Shown here one piece after another: positions 1 through 7,385 of a stretch of 25,214 bases of DNA. This DNA is from DASYAN01 sp036501345 (GTDB lineage Bacteria > Chloroflexota > Ktedonobacteria > Ktedonobacterales > Ktedonobacteraceae): the NCBI GenBank assembly GCA_036501345.1, contig DASYAN010000183.1, positions 1-25,214 on the forward strand, read 5' to 3'. Under the pieces are notes generated by a model. That model saw only the letters and a program-made list of their open reading frames with translations. It did not search any database and was not told the origin of the DNA. Numbering within the stretch: position 1 is the first letter of the stretch; the number at the start of each line of letters is the position of its first letter. A program made the position numbers and the translations under genes.

Positions 1-138
1 AGATAGGCCCTGATAGTATCGAGCATGTTAGCGTAGAGCATCTCCCATATGGTAATATATGGACTAATTATAGCAGCTGGCTGGGTGGGAAGGGTGAACG
101 ATGATCAGTCGAGATTGAAAATAGGGGTTTTGAAAAAT

Positions 139-645
139 ATGGCACTGCGAAAAATAATTACTTCTGAGAACCCTATTCTACGTCAGAAGGCCAAGAAGGT
201 ACATCGCTTTGATCCTTCGCTGCAAAAACTCGTCGATGATATGTTTGAGACGATGCACGATGCGAATGGTGTGGGTCTAGCAGCACCACAAATTGGTATG
301 TCCATTCGTGTGTTTGTAGCAGAATATGAAGATCGCAAGGCGGCAGTATTTAATCCTGAGATCGTCAAAGCGGAAGGTGAAGTAGTAGGGACTGAAGGTT
401 GCCTGAGCATTCCCGGCTATGCTGGTGATAACATCCGTCGGGCTACCAAAGTGGTAGTCAAGGGCCAGGATATGCGTGGCAAATCGATTCGTGTCACCGC
501 CGAAGGCTGGTTTGCGAGGATTCTGCAGCACGAGATCGATCACCTAGACGGGATTCTCTTTACCGATCGCCTAGATCGGCCTGAAGACCTGCGTGAGTTA
601 CCTGCAGAAGATCTAGAAGAAGAAAACACAGCCTTAGTTGAGTAG
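139..645 (+). CDS. def: Peptide deformylase
   Basis: Removes the formyl group from the N-terminal methionine of nascent proteins, acting at the ribosome with a bound metal. All three family motifs are present in the 168-residue product: GVGLAAPQIG (44-53), EGCLS (86-90, Cys88 a metal ligand) and QHEIDH (130-135, two His ligands plus the catalytic Glu). Length and motif spacing fit a complete enzyme. The frame stays open upstream to an ATG at 49, but the ATG at 139 is chosen because the protein then begins MALRKI, as is usual for the family, and a purine-rich AGGGG lies about 10 bases upstream. The acidic C-terminal tail (about 148-168) is probably flexible. It stands alone on this strand and is followed by a terminator hairpin. 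Confidence 0.95.
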   Translation: MALRKIITSENPILRQKAKKVHRFDPSLQKLVDDMFETMHDANGVGLAAPQIGMSIRVFVAEYEDRKAAVFNPEIVKAEGEVVGTEGCLSIPGYAGDNIRRATKVVVKGQDMRGKSIRVTAEGWFARILQHEIDHLDGILFTDRLDRPEDLRELPAEDLEEENTALVE

Positions 646-756
646 GAAGAAGACGCACAAACCTAGCTTTGCAATCGCTGTCAGTTTTTTTGCTGCACAC
701 CTCAGTGGACGCTACTAGCTAGTAGATCCTAGATGCAGGCAATCGTGTTCTGCACT

Positions 757-780
757 ACTGTGATAAAAATCACAGTTTTT
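757..780 (+). terminator. Intrinsic terminator after def
   Basis: A perfect 8-bp stem ACTGTGAT/ATCACAGT with an AAAA loop is followed directly by a run of T. It fits a rho-independent terminator for def. It overlaps the stop codon of the converging minus-strand ORF (770-772), so it may serve both directions. The core also reads TGTGA-N6-TCACA, the layout of a CRP site, but the T run and its position after a gene favour a terminator. Confidence 0.75.
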
Positions 781-1132
781 GTTGTTTATGCAACATGGAC
801 ACATCTTGATGGCCGAGGCTCTGGCTACATCCTGAGCAGGTATAGAACCCTCCATCCCGGTATTGCAACTCACTAAGCGAAAAGTGCAGGTAGCAGATGC
901 CACAACGTGTGGAATTTGGCTGACTAGCAATCTGGCGATCATGCTCGAAGAGTTCGTGCAATGATTGCACCATTTGTTCGAAGTCGAATGCACCAGAAGT
1001 GGTCCGGCGTTCTGCACTTGATATTCCCAGTGAGGGCAATACCCCAGTGCTATTATTGGCCCGCATTTCACGCCGACTGATAAAAGCATTACCGTTGTGT
1101 GATGTCCCACGATCTATAGAATGATTACTCAA
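770..1132 (-). CDS. Probable small zinc-ribbon protein, function unknown
   Basis: The 120-residue frame has a polar N-terminal half, then a helical stretch (FEQMVQSLHELFEHDRQ), then two paired cysteines about 25 residues apart: CGIC and CSGC, the latter inside GFYTCSGCSQSLG. That pattern is typical of a treble-clef or ribbon zinc site, which is the main reason to believe the frame is real. The first codon is TTG at 1132 with no convincing ribosome binding site, so the true start may be an internal ATG such as the one giving MRANN. I recognise no named family. It ends inside the terminator hairpin shared with def. DNA or RNA binding would be a guess. Confidence 0.5.
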   Translation of the reverse strand: MSNHSIDRGTSHNGNAFISRREMRANNSTGVLPSLGISSAERRTTSGAFDFEQMVQSLHELFEHDRQIASQPNSTRCGICYLHFSLSELQYRDGGFYTCSGCSQSLGHQDVSMLHKQQKL

Positions 1133-1145
1133 AGAAGTATTTGCT

Positions 1146-1364
1146 CTAGGCGCTAGCCCAATAAGAGCTTCCTCTCCTAGCCGACCAGCCCTCGCTTTTC
1201 AGCAGATGGGCCATGACTTGAATAAGAATAGTTACTTCTTTTAGTATACCTTTAAGCCTTCCATAAAGCAAGGCATGACGAGGTTCTGGTCTACCAAAAA
1301 TCATCGGCCTTCTGTGAACAAGTAACCTCACAGAGAGCCGATGAGCGCATCGTTCCAATCTCAA
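1146..1364 (-). CDS. Uncertain 72-residue ORF
   Basis: This frame starts at TTG (1364) and ends 13 bases before the zinc-ribbon frame, on the same strand. The product is rich in Arg and Leu, with a plausible helix (RLKGILKEVTILIQVMAHLLKS). I see no motif, no good ribosome binding site and no family resemblance. It could be a small gene co-transcribed with its neighbour, the decayed end of an older gene, or chance. Confidence 0.2.
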   Translation of the reverse strand: MRLERCAHRLSVRLLVHRRPMIFGRPEPRHALLYGRLKGILKEVTILIQVMAHLLKSEGWSARRGSSYWASA

Positions 1365-1382
1365 TGCCTATAAGCTATCACT

Positions 1383-2417
1383 TTAGCTCACCTGAACACG
1401 GCTGAGCGGTGCGGTAACCGGAGAAGGCTCATTAGTTGGAGAGGACCCACTAGTCGACGGGGCAGTTGGTGGGGTAAGCGTCGCGATTGGATGGGTCATA
1501 ATGGCCCCTGAAAACCAGCTGTCGATTAACGAGTTGTCAGACTGACCTAAGAGGCAGAATAATCCCTTCACTGATGGACTATTTGCTAGTGCTGGGCTAT
1601 TTGCTGCCGTAGACAGCGCATCTCTTTCCCATTGGGAGACCGTATCGGCTGCTACATGGGTGTCTCCATTCAATGCTTTCATTGTCAGAGCAAGAGTCGC
1701 GATACTGCAATGGTCTTGGAGGAGCGTTCTGCCATAGATATCGTATACTCCGAGAGGCTGTCCATTCTGATCCTGTAGTGATTGGGATGTCGTCGTAAGG
1801 AGCATAGGCCCTACTGTCGGCCAGAGATCAGTATTTTGGAAGCTCTGAGTGCTACCAGGACAGCCAGGAGGCTGGTCAGAGGCAGTCACAGGTGGGGCTA
1901 CGGGTGGGGGAGCGTTATTACTTGTGAGCTGGTAAGCCCACAAGGCAGCCAGAAGCTGATTCCCTTGACGTCCTCCGAATAAAACCTGCAGGTCCCTATC
2001 CCTATTTATTGATTGAATGGCAGCTAGAAAGTCCTGTTGAGTTTTAATGGGTGCCTTGGTTTGGGGATTGGTCAACAGATTTTGTGTTGCAAGAGCAGAA
2101 AGAGGCTGCTGCGGCCATTTATTCGCGAAGGCGTCTGGAGCCAGCACTTGTTGCAAAAGCTGTGTGGCTTTCTTGCTCTGTTTCAGGCAACTTAGCCCTT
2201 GTGAACGGAGCCCAGTAGTCCAGGAAGCGTAACAGAAATCACTAAATGCGGTCTTGGTTGTGCCTAACTGTGGCCGCGTTGATTTGCTCCATGAATTCTG
2301 AGCATGGGTCCCCGGGGGAGAGGCTGCGAAAATGGTAACCATGATAGAAATGATAAGTAGGGTGATGCTTCCTCTAACCAGGAGCATAGTGCGCTTGTTA
2401 GAAAACAACGTTTTCAT
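1383..2417 (-). CDS. Secreted protein of unknown function
   Basis: The 344-residue product starts with a basic N-terminus and a hydrophobic segment (about 12-32) ending near THAQ, a good signal peptide with a likely signal peptidase I site. The exported part has five cysteines (in FCYAS, LSCLK, GCPGS, DHCSI and FCLLG) and helical segments. Two low-complexity stretches follow: a Pro-rich patch near 168-185 and a Ser/Thr/Pro-rich tail from about 310, which looks like a flexible or wall-spanning region. No catalytic motif is visible and I cannot assign a family. The start is well supported, with GGAGG five bases before the ATG. It lies downstream of the sedolisin gene on the same strand, about 370 bases away, so co-export is possible but a shared transcript is not shown. 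Confidence 0.85.
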   Translation of the reverse strand: MKTLFSNKRTMLLVRGSITLLIISIMVTIFAASPPGTHAQNSWSKSTRPQLGTTKTAFSDFCYASWTTGLRSQGLSCLKQSKKATQLLQQVLAPDAFANKWPQQPLSALATQNLLTNPQTKAPIKTQQDFLAAIQSINRDRDLQVLFGGRQGNQLLAALWAYQLTSNNAPPPVAPPVTASDQPPGCPGSTQSFQNTDLWPTVGPMLLTTTSQSLQDQNGQPLGVYDIYGRTLLQDHCSIATLALTMKALNGDTHVAADTVSQWERDALSTAANSPALANSPSVKGLFCLLGQSDNSLIDSWFSGAIMTHPIATLTPPTAPSTSGSSPTNEPSPVTAPLSRVQVS

Positions 2418-2790
2418 CGTACCCTCCAGGTGCGTGTATCACAGTAAATTTCAGAAAGCTCGAGCCATATAGCTTCGCAAGAGCCAACTACAAAACCGGG
2501 TTGTTAAAGAACACCAAAGCTTCTCTCTCGCCAATTCAGCTCAGCATTGATTCTCCTTCCAAGTATAATCGGGAGAAGACCTCGTTGAGAAGTGACAAAC
2601 TGCGGACATCTGCACGACATCTAGACATACCATAAGAATCTGCTAGTTGTCCGGTCGATGCTAGATAACCTCCTTACTAAATTAATATCAACGCAGGTGA
2701 CAAGAAATTGATCCAGACAATCACAGAATTCCAGATCAGAGCTAAAGCGTCGGCACGCCTTTGTAAAGTTGGGTCTGTGCGAACAATATA
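2418..2790. other. Intergenic stretch with a possible minimal upstream ORF
   Basis: No gene of normal size was found in this 373-base gap. On the minus strand, AAGGAG at 2553-2558 sits six bases before a four-codon reading frame (Met-Leu-Ser-stop, 2536-2547), and a TATACT hexamer lies at 2562-2567. No matching -35 box was found at the usual distance. This could be a leader uORF for the secreted protein gene, or a coincidence. Confidence 0.3.
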
Positions 2791-4119
2791 TCACTTCAAC
2801 GCCCCTATCAAATCTGGGATCAGATTTACCGCGTTGGGCGTGCCCAGACCTGTGACTGCATCCCAGCCAGGAACAGCGGAGTAACCCTTTACACGAGCTA
2901 GCAAGTTGGAATTACTTCCCTTAGTAATGTCATGAAAATCTCGCTGGTAGGTTGCAGAGGCTCCTAGCTTATAGAGACCAGGGTTGATAAAGCCCAGAGG
3001 ATGTCCTGCCACCTGATTGGCAATAGCCCCAACAGCTGCCCAGATCGGTGCACTAAGACTCGTTCCACCAACAAGGTTCCATTGACCGGACACGTAAACC
3101 GGTAATCCTGTAGCTGGGTCGCCCACTGCTGAAACATCCGGAACTCCACGCCGATTGATGAACTGCTTCTGCGTTAGTACCGGAAGCACTTTTTGATAGA
3201 AGGGAGTCTGGAAAAAGCTACTGAAGCCACCACCGCTACCAGAGCCATCACCGGAATCACTCCATGCCGTTTCCGGGAAGGTTGGGCCAACGTGCCTTAA
3301 CCTCGTGCCACCAACACTGGTAACCCATGGTGAGTCTGCCCCGAAACTGGTTGTGGGAACGCTTCCAAGGTCGTTCTTAGCATCTATGGCGTCAGCAGCA
3401 CCACTATCACCTGAAGAAAAGAAGTAGGTAATGTGGTCTGTTATTGTCCCTTGCTGGAGAAGTGCATTCCATTGCTGTAATTCCCGCTGGCTCTGTGCAT
3501 CTTTCAGTGTCAGCTCGGATGCACCCCAACTCTGAGAGACAATGGAGCCCAGCTTCTGAGTGATGATATATTGTTCTAACTTCAGAAACTCCGGTAGACC
3601 GACAATACCTTGTGTCTCTACTACCGGGCTTTGCACGACGACAATTTTTGCCCCTGGTGCAAGGGCATGAATCGCTTCCACATCCAACTGGGTCTCCTGT
3701 GCAGCACCTTCTCGATCCTGACGGGAAGCCTTTGCGGGAATGGTAAGCGGTGACAGCACTTGTAGATCAACTGGGGGCAAGTTGAATGTCCGATCAAAGA
3801 CATCCATGTCCTGTTGGAGTGTAGGACTGCCAAGATAAATAAGATCAACAACCGTTTGCCCTTTACCCGTAAAGCCTTTTTGTAGAAGCGAATCGATTCC
3901 GTAAGCGGCACGCATAGTCTGTGGCGTAACACAGCTTGCCGTCAAGCCTTGGCAGCTACTGACGGCCGCTGGGGATAGCCGCTGCCTCAGGTTGGTTAAA
4001 GCATGTAGGGTAAATGCTGAAGAGGTATTATTTCCTACCCCAATATCTGCTGACCCACAGGTAGTCAAGAGTAAGAAAATGATAAATAATGGAATCAGGG
4101 TACGGGTACTACCTACCAT
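2791..4119 (-). CDS. Secreted sedolisin-type (S53) serine-carboxyl peptidase lacking a prodomain
   Basis: Sedolisins are subtilisin-fold endopeptidases, usually acid-active, with a Ser-Glu-Asp triad. The 442-residue product shows Glu142 and Asp146 (QETQLDVEAI), the oxyanion Asp238 (FSSGDSGA) and Ser354 (GGTSLSAPIW). The C-terminal calcium-loop signature is also present: Asp397-Ile398 in HDITKG, then GWD in VPGWDAVTGLGTP. A hydrophobic N-terminus (8-20) ends in LLTTC, giving a signal peptide and possibly a poor lipobox (Thr at -1). The catalytic domain appears to start near residue 73 (AYGIDSLL...GKGQTV), leaving only about 50 residues where S53 enzymes normally carry a long activation domain. 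The start follows AGGAG at 11 bases. It probably acts outside the cell on protein substrates. Confidence 0.9.
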   Translation of the reverse strand: MVGSTRTLIPLFIIFLLLTTCGSADIGVGNNTSSAFTLHALTNLRQRLSPAAVSSCQGLTASCVTPQTMRAAYGIDSLLQKGFTGKGQTVVDLIYLGSPTLQQDMDVFDRTFNLPPVDLQVLSPLTIPAKASRQDREGAAQETQLDVEAIHALAPGAKIVVVQSPVVETQGIVGLPEFLKLEQYIITQKLGSIVSQSWGASELTLKDAQSQRELQQWNALLQQGTITDHITYFFSSGDSGAADAIDAKNDLGSVPTTSFGADSPWVTSVGGTRLRHVGPTFPETAWSDSGDGSGSGGGFSSFFQTPFYQKVLPVLTQKQFINRRGVPDVSAVGDPATGLPVYVSGQWNLVGGTSLSAPIWAAVGAIANQVAGHPLGFINPGLYKLGASATYQRDFHDITKGSNSNLLARVKGYSAVPGWDAVTGLGTPNAVNLIPDLIGALK

Positions 4120-4232
4120 TGTTTATTAAGCTCCTCTACCTCTAATTTGGCATTGACTGACAGCGTTGTTCAGAAAAAATGCGACTTATCATTAATGGTA
4201 CCTAATGAGAGGGGATTTTTGTAGGGAAAAAG

Positions 4233-4281
4233 AGGGACAATTTTAGATTACAGGAGACATTTAGCAACGAGAATTGTCCCT
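4233..4281. repeat. Inverted repeat between divergent genes
   Basis: AGGGACAATT (4233-4242) and AATTGTCCCT (4272-4281) form a perfect 10-bp inverted repeat with a 29-base spacer. Partial further pairing extends outward (GGAAA before the left arm, TTTCC after the right). It lies in the 339-base gap between the divergently transcribed sedolisin and small acidic protein genes. It could be an operator pair or an mRNA leader hairpin. The right arm is not followed by a long T run, so it is not a clear terminator. Confidence 0.5.
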
Positions 4282-4458
4282 GTTTCCTACTAGAGGAGTG
4301 CACAAACTTCCGCTACACTCTACTCATCAACCGTTGTTGTCTATGACGAAGAGGAACTAGCCTCTGCATAGAAAAATGATAGAGCTCTGTATATGTAACA
4401 TACTCAAGCCTTTATTAGGAGCATTTCATATTGCACAGGCTCTATAGGAGATACTCAC

Positions 4459-4767
4459 ATGGACGAACCACTCTTATGGGTGAACTTGCAAGAATCTGAC
4501 AAGATTGCTATGTGGCTTGTTCGATATCCGCAGATAGCAGATCAAGTGATGGATGAGCTTACCAACCTCAGTACCATTCAAGGCGCAACGCTTATTTTTG
4601 ACTTAATGGCAGGCCGTGATGCAGCGCAGGCGCTACATATGGCTGCTCTTGAAGGCGGTTTTGAGTATACAGCAGCGGTCTTCTCTGCCTGGTATGATCA
4701 GTTCTGTCGAGCATTGCTGTATTGCTGGCATAAAATGAATGACCTTGATGAATACGAAGATGAATAA
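4459..4767 (+). CDS. Small acidic protein of unknown function
   Basis: A 102-residue product, cytoplasmic by appearance, with no signal peptide or membrane span. It looks mostly helical: an N-terminal helix (DKIAMWLVRYPQIADQVMDEL), a middle segment rich in Ala and Gly, and an aromatic helix (AVFSAWYDQFCRALLYCWHKM) before a very acidic end (DLDEYEDE). AGGAG lies eight bases before the ATG, so the start is well supported. I recognise no family. A terminator hairpin at 4899-4931 separates it from the UbiB-like gene, so it is probably a single-gene transcript. Confidence 0.75.
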   Translation: MDEPLLWVNLQESDKIAMWLVRYPQIADQVMDELTNLSTIQGATLIFDLMAGRDAAQALHMAALEGGFEYTAAVFSAWYDQFCRALLYCWHKMNDLDEYEDE

Positions 4768-4898
4768 AGAAGCTTGAACAACATGGACTAGCGAGGTGGC
4801 CTATGCCGACAGTACGTAGGTTACCTCACGACAATAGCTTTAAGAGCTGAGTAGAGAAGCGATATCAACCTTCAGAGAATCTCCTTTTCCCTCTCAAA

Positions 4899-4931
4899 AT
4901 AGCCTCTTTTCTCTATAGAGCAGGCTTTTTG
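4899..4931 (+). terminator. Intrinsic terminator
   Basis: AGCCT (4901-4905) pairs with AGGCT (4922-4926), with an inner self-complementary CTCTATAGAG (4911-4920) and five T residues (4926-4930) directly after. It would end the transcript of the small acidic protein. It also bears on the next gene: translation of the UbiB-like protein is unlikely to begin at the TTG only 17 bases downstream. Confidence 0.65.
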
Positions 4932-4947
4932 TATTTACAGACTTCAA

Positions 4948-4975
4948 TTGGCTTGCAAAAATGATAAGCTATTAA
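4948..4975 (+). promoter_or_regulatory. Candidate promoter for the UbiB-like gene
   Basis: TTGGCT (4948-4953) and TATTAA (4970-4975) are spaced by 16 bases, a reasonable sigma-70 type match. Transcription would begin near 4982, about 30 bases before the ATG at 5011. The placement right after a terminator supports it. Confidence 0.4.
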
Positions 4976-5010
4976 GAGTGCATTGCCCGGTAGCAATACG
5001 AAAAGAGCTG

Positions 5011-6828
5011 ATGAATTTGTTTGCAGACAGATCCCCCAGTATAATTTATCGTTTTGCGTCAACTTTGCATCTCAAAAAGCCAATAGAAGACAAAACCAGT
5101 GGCAAGCTTAAAAGTATTGAAAACCCTTCGCTAATACATCCCGTTGTTATAGAGAGGCTTAAGCCTATGCAAAAAATGTCATGGTGGCAAAGATGGATAA
5201 GAGTGTGGAGTGTACTGCGTTTGTTACTCTGGACAATCTGGGTCATTTACCGAGAACGAAAACGCGTTTTGCGTGCTCGTGCACGCGGCAATTATGAGGT
5301 GCAACCCAATATTGAGGTCCTCATTAGTGTCCTGGTGGCATTTCGCCAGACTGCCATTAAGCTGGGCGTGCTGATGATCAAGCTCGGACAATTCCTCAGT
5401 TCTCGTGCCGATCTGCTGCCAGAGCGAGCGCTAGAGGTCCTGATCACACTACAAGATGAGGTGCCGCCAGAGCCTTTTGAGCATGTAATTTATATGATCG
5501 AGTCCGAGTTTGGCAAGCCCGTTAGTGAAATCTTCAGTACACTAGAACCTACCTGTACAGCAGCGGCCTCGTTGGGCCAAGTCCACAAGGCAGTACTGGC
5601 AAAAACTGGAGAGACAGTCGCTGTCAAAATTCAGCGTCCTAACATTGAACAACTGGTACGTATGGATCTACGTACCCTCAGGTTTGTAATCCGGTTGATT
5701 ACGAGATTAGTGGATTCGGGCGATTTGATTGATCTGTGGGGTATCTACCGCGAGTTTCGCCGCACAGTCTTTGAAGAGGTTGATTTTGCGCACGAGGCCG
5801 CCAACGCCCAGCGCTTTCACACTATGTTTAAAGATGACCCCACTATTTGTATTCCACGTGTGTATGAACAGTACGTTACACGACGCGTCATTGTCCTTGA
5901 ATGGATCGATGGCATCAAGATCAATGACTATGCCATGCTCGATGCCTTTGAAATTGACCGGATGGAAGTTGCCAGACGTACGGTAAATGCTTATTTCCGT
6001 CAGTTTTTCGAAGAGGGCTTTTTCCATGCCGATCCACATCCTGGCAATATTTTCGTCAAGCGGGGTTCTCCTCCCAATGAGCCCATTATTGCTTTTTTGG
6101 ACTTCGGCATGACTGGCTCGATTACCAACTATACGCGGCGCTTCTTGCGAGAACTGTTCCTGGCGATCGTCGCTAGTGATACTCATCAGGTAGTCCAAAC
6201 ACTGATCCAGCTCGGTTTCATCGGCGAAGGGGCTAATCTGGTCTCTATTGAACGTGCAATGAGTATGCTGATGGATCAGTACATCGGGATCACACTAGGA
6301 CAGTTCCGTGATCTGCATATGTCTGATGTCGCACGGGATATTGTGGAACTGCTCTATGATCAGCCATTTCACATTCCAGCGCACTTTGCCTTTTCAGGGC
6401 GAGCCGTTAGTACACTGGTCGGCGTTGCAACAGGGCTAGCTCCCAATTTTAACTTCATCAAGGAGGCCACACCTTACGCTCGTCACTTCCTAGGACTCGA
6501 TACGCAGAATATAAGTGAAATGGTCCAGCAGATCATCCGACAATTGATAGATAACGGTCGCGTGATAAGTACCCTACCGCGTGCAGTTGAGCGCTTCATG
6601 ACCCACATCCAGACAGGCCAGGTTGAGGTACGACTGGCGAATTTTCTGGACAGACGCTCACACCGCATACCAGTATCCATCGGAGGCAGCGGATTCTCTC
6701 TTGGCCTGGTATTCCTTAGTTCGCTGGCCGGGGGCATCTATCTTACCAATATCCATCTCTACACGCCTGGCTGGTTTTGTCTGGGTCTAGCGGGTATTAC
6801 AGTATTGGGTATGCTCGTGCGAAGGTAG
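5011..6828 (+). CDS. UbiB/ABC1/ADCK-family atypical kinase-like membrane protein
   Basis: UbiB/ABC1 proteins are membrane-bound protein-kinase-like ATPases, best known for supporting ubiquinone synthesis; other bacterial homologues have less certain roles in quinone or lipid metabolism. Family hallmarks in the 605-residue product (from ATG 5011) are the KxGQ motif (KLGQ, 124-127), the Ala-rich loop replacing the P-loop (AAASLGQV, from 184), the ATP Lys in VAVKI (206), the catalytic loop HADPHPGN (339-346) and DFG (364-366). Two hydrophobic helices close the protein (about 562-580 and 586-602), typical of the family. The frame continues to a TTG at 4948, but a terminator and then a promoter sit just before or over it, so 5011 is preferred; the ATG at 5167 is another option. 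No quinone genes are nearby to define the pathway. Confidence 0.92.
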   Translation: MNLFADRSPSIIYRFASTLHLKKPIEDKTSGKLKSIENPSLIHPVVIERLKPMQKMSWWQRWIRVWSVLRLLLWTIWVIYRERKRVLRARARGNYEVQPNIEVLISVLVAFRQTAIKLGVLMIKLGQFLSSRADLLPERALEVLITLQDEVPPEPFEHVIYMIESEFGKPVSEIFSTLEPTCTAAASLGQVHKAVLAKTGETVAVKIQRPNIEQLVRMDLRTLRFVIRLITRLVDSGDLIDLWGIYREFRRTVFEEVDFAHEAANAQRFHTMFKDDPTICIPRVYEQYVTRRVIVLEWIDGIKINDYAMLDAFEIDRMEVARRTVNAYFRQFFEEGFFHADPHPGNIFVKRGSPPNEPIIAFLDFGMTGSITNYTRRFLRELFLAIVASDTHQVVQTLIQLGFIGEGANLVSIERAMSMLMDQYIGITLGQFRDLHMSDVARDIVELLYDQPFHIPAHFAFSGRAVSTLVGVATGLAPNFNFIKEATPYARHFLGLDTQNISEMVQQIIRQLIDNGRVISTLPRAVERFMTHIQTGQVEVRLANFLDRRSHRIPVSIGGSGFSLGLVFLSSLAGGIYLTNIHLYTPGWFCLGLAGITVLGMLVRR

Positions 6829-6930
6829 TAATATATCTCGACATGAGCGATTTGGTCGTGTATACTATGGGTAGTGATACTAATTTGTATAGGTAGGAGT
6901 GTAATACGTGGCAAGGAAAGGATCATCATC

Positions 6931-7263
6931 ATGATAAACGACGAAGGCTACACTGTCAGCAGTGACAACATTTTTGCAGATGCCGGGTTGCCTAACCCCG
7001 AAGAATGTCTGGCACGAGTACAATTGTTAAAATATATCATTGCTGAGGTCAAACGACGTGATCTTTCCCAACGCCAAGCGGCCAAGCTGTTAGGAGTACC
7101 ACAACCTCATATCTGTCGGCTGCTCCAAGCCCGCGTGAGCAACTTTTCGCTCGAACGTCTTCTCCAGATGGTTGCGAGATTAGGCGTAGATGTGGCGATT
7201 TCATGCCAACCTGCTACGGGCGAGCAAGGTCATGTCACACTCAGTTTACCGCAGTCTGCCTGA
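6931..7263 (+). CDS. XRE-family HTH regulator, antitoxin-like (HTH_37/HigA type)
   Basis: The 110-residue product matches the small antitoxin-like regulators with the layout SDNIFADAGLPNPEE, a helix, a helix-turn-helix (about 45-66: LSQRQAAKLLGVPQPHICRL), then FSLERLLQMVARLGVDV. In known systems such proteins bind their own promoter and neutralise a RelE/HigB-like toxin, usually encoded just upstream. Here the upstream neighbour is the UbiB-like gene, about 100 bases away, and no toxin-like frame is seen on either side. The ATG at 6931 is chosen over 6874 because AAGGAAAGG ends about nine bases upstream and the protein then starts like its relatives. It may be an orphan antitoxin or a co-opted regulator. 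Confidence 0.85.
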   Translation: MINDEGYTVSSDNIFADAGLPNPEECLARVQLLKYIIAEVKRRDLSQRQAAKLLGVPQPHICRLLQARVSNFSLERLLQMVARLGVDVAISCQPATGEQGHVTLSLPQSA

Positions 7264-7291
7264 GTATAGAGCTTGGTACGGCTAATTAGTT

Positions 7292-7329
7292 GGCGGCAAA
7301 ATATGGATCTTATCCCACAGTTTGCCGCC
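7292..7329. terminator. Hairpin between convergent genes
   Basis: GGCGGCAAA (7292-7300) and TTTGCCGCC (7321-7329) form a perfect 9-bp stem around a 20-base loop. It lies between the converging XRE and catalase genes and could end transcription from either side. No clear T run follows, so it is not a textbook terminator. Confidence 0.5.
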
Positions 7330-7385
7330 TTCGTCATTAAGGAGATAAACTATGCGCACTCCGATGAATAGAGCAGAGCAATAAT

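Noticed and set aside
715..1110. Second minus-strand frame overlapping the zinc-ribbon ORF
   Set aside because: No paired metal ligands in family-like spacing, and it competes with the better frame.
5707..6198. Minus-strand frame inside the UbiB-like gene
   Set aside because: Antisense of a well-supported kinase-like domain, and it carries no motif.
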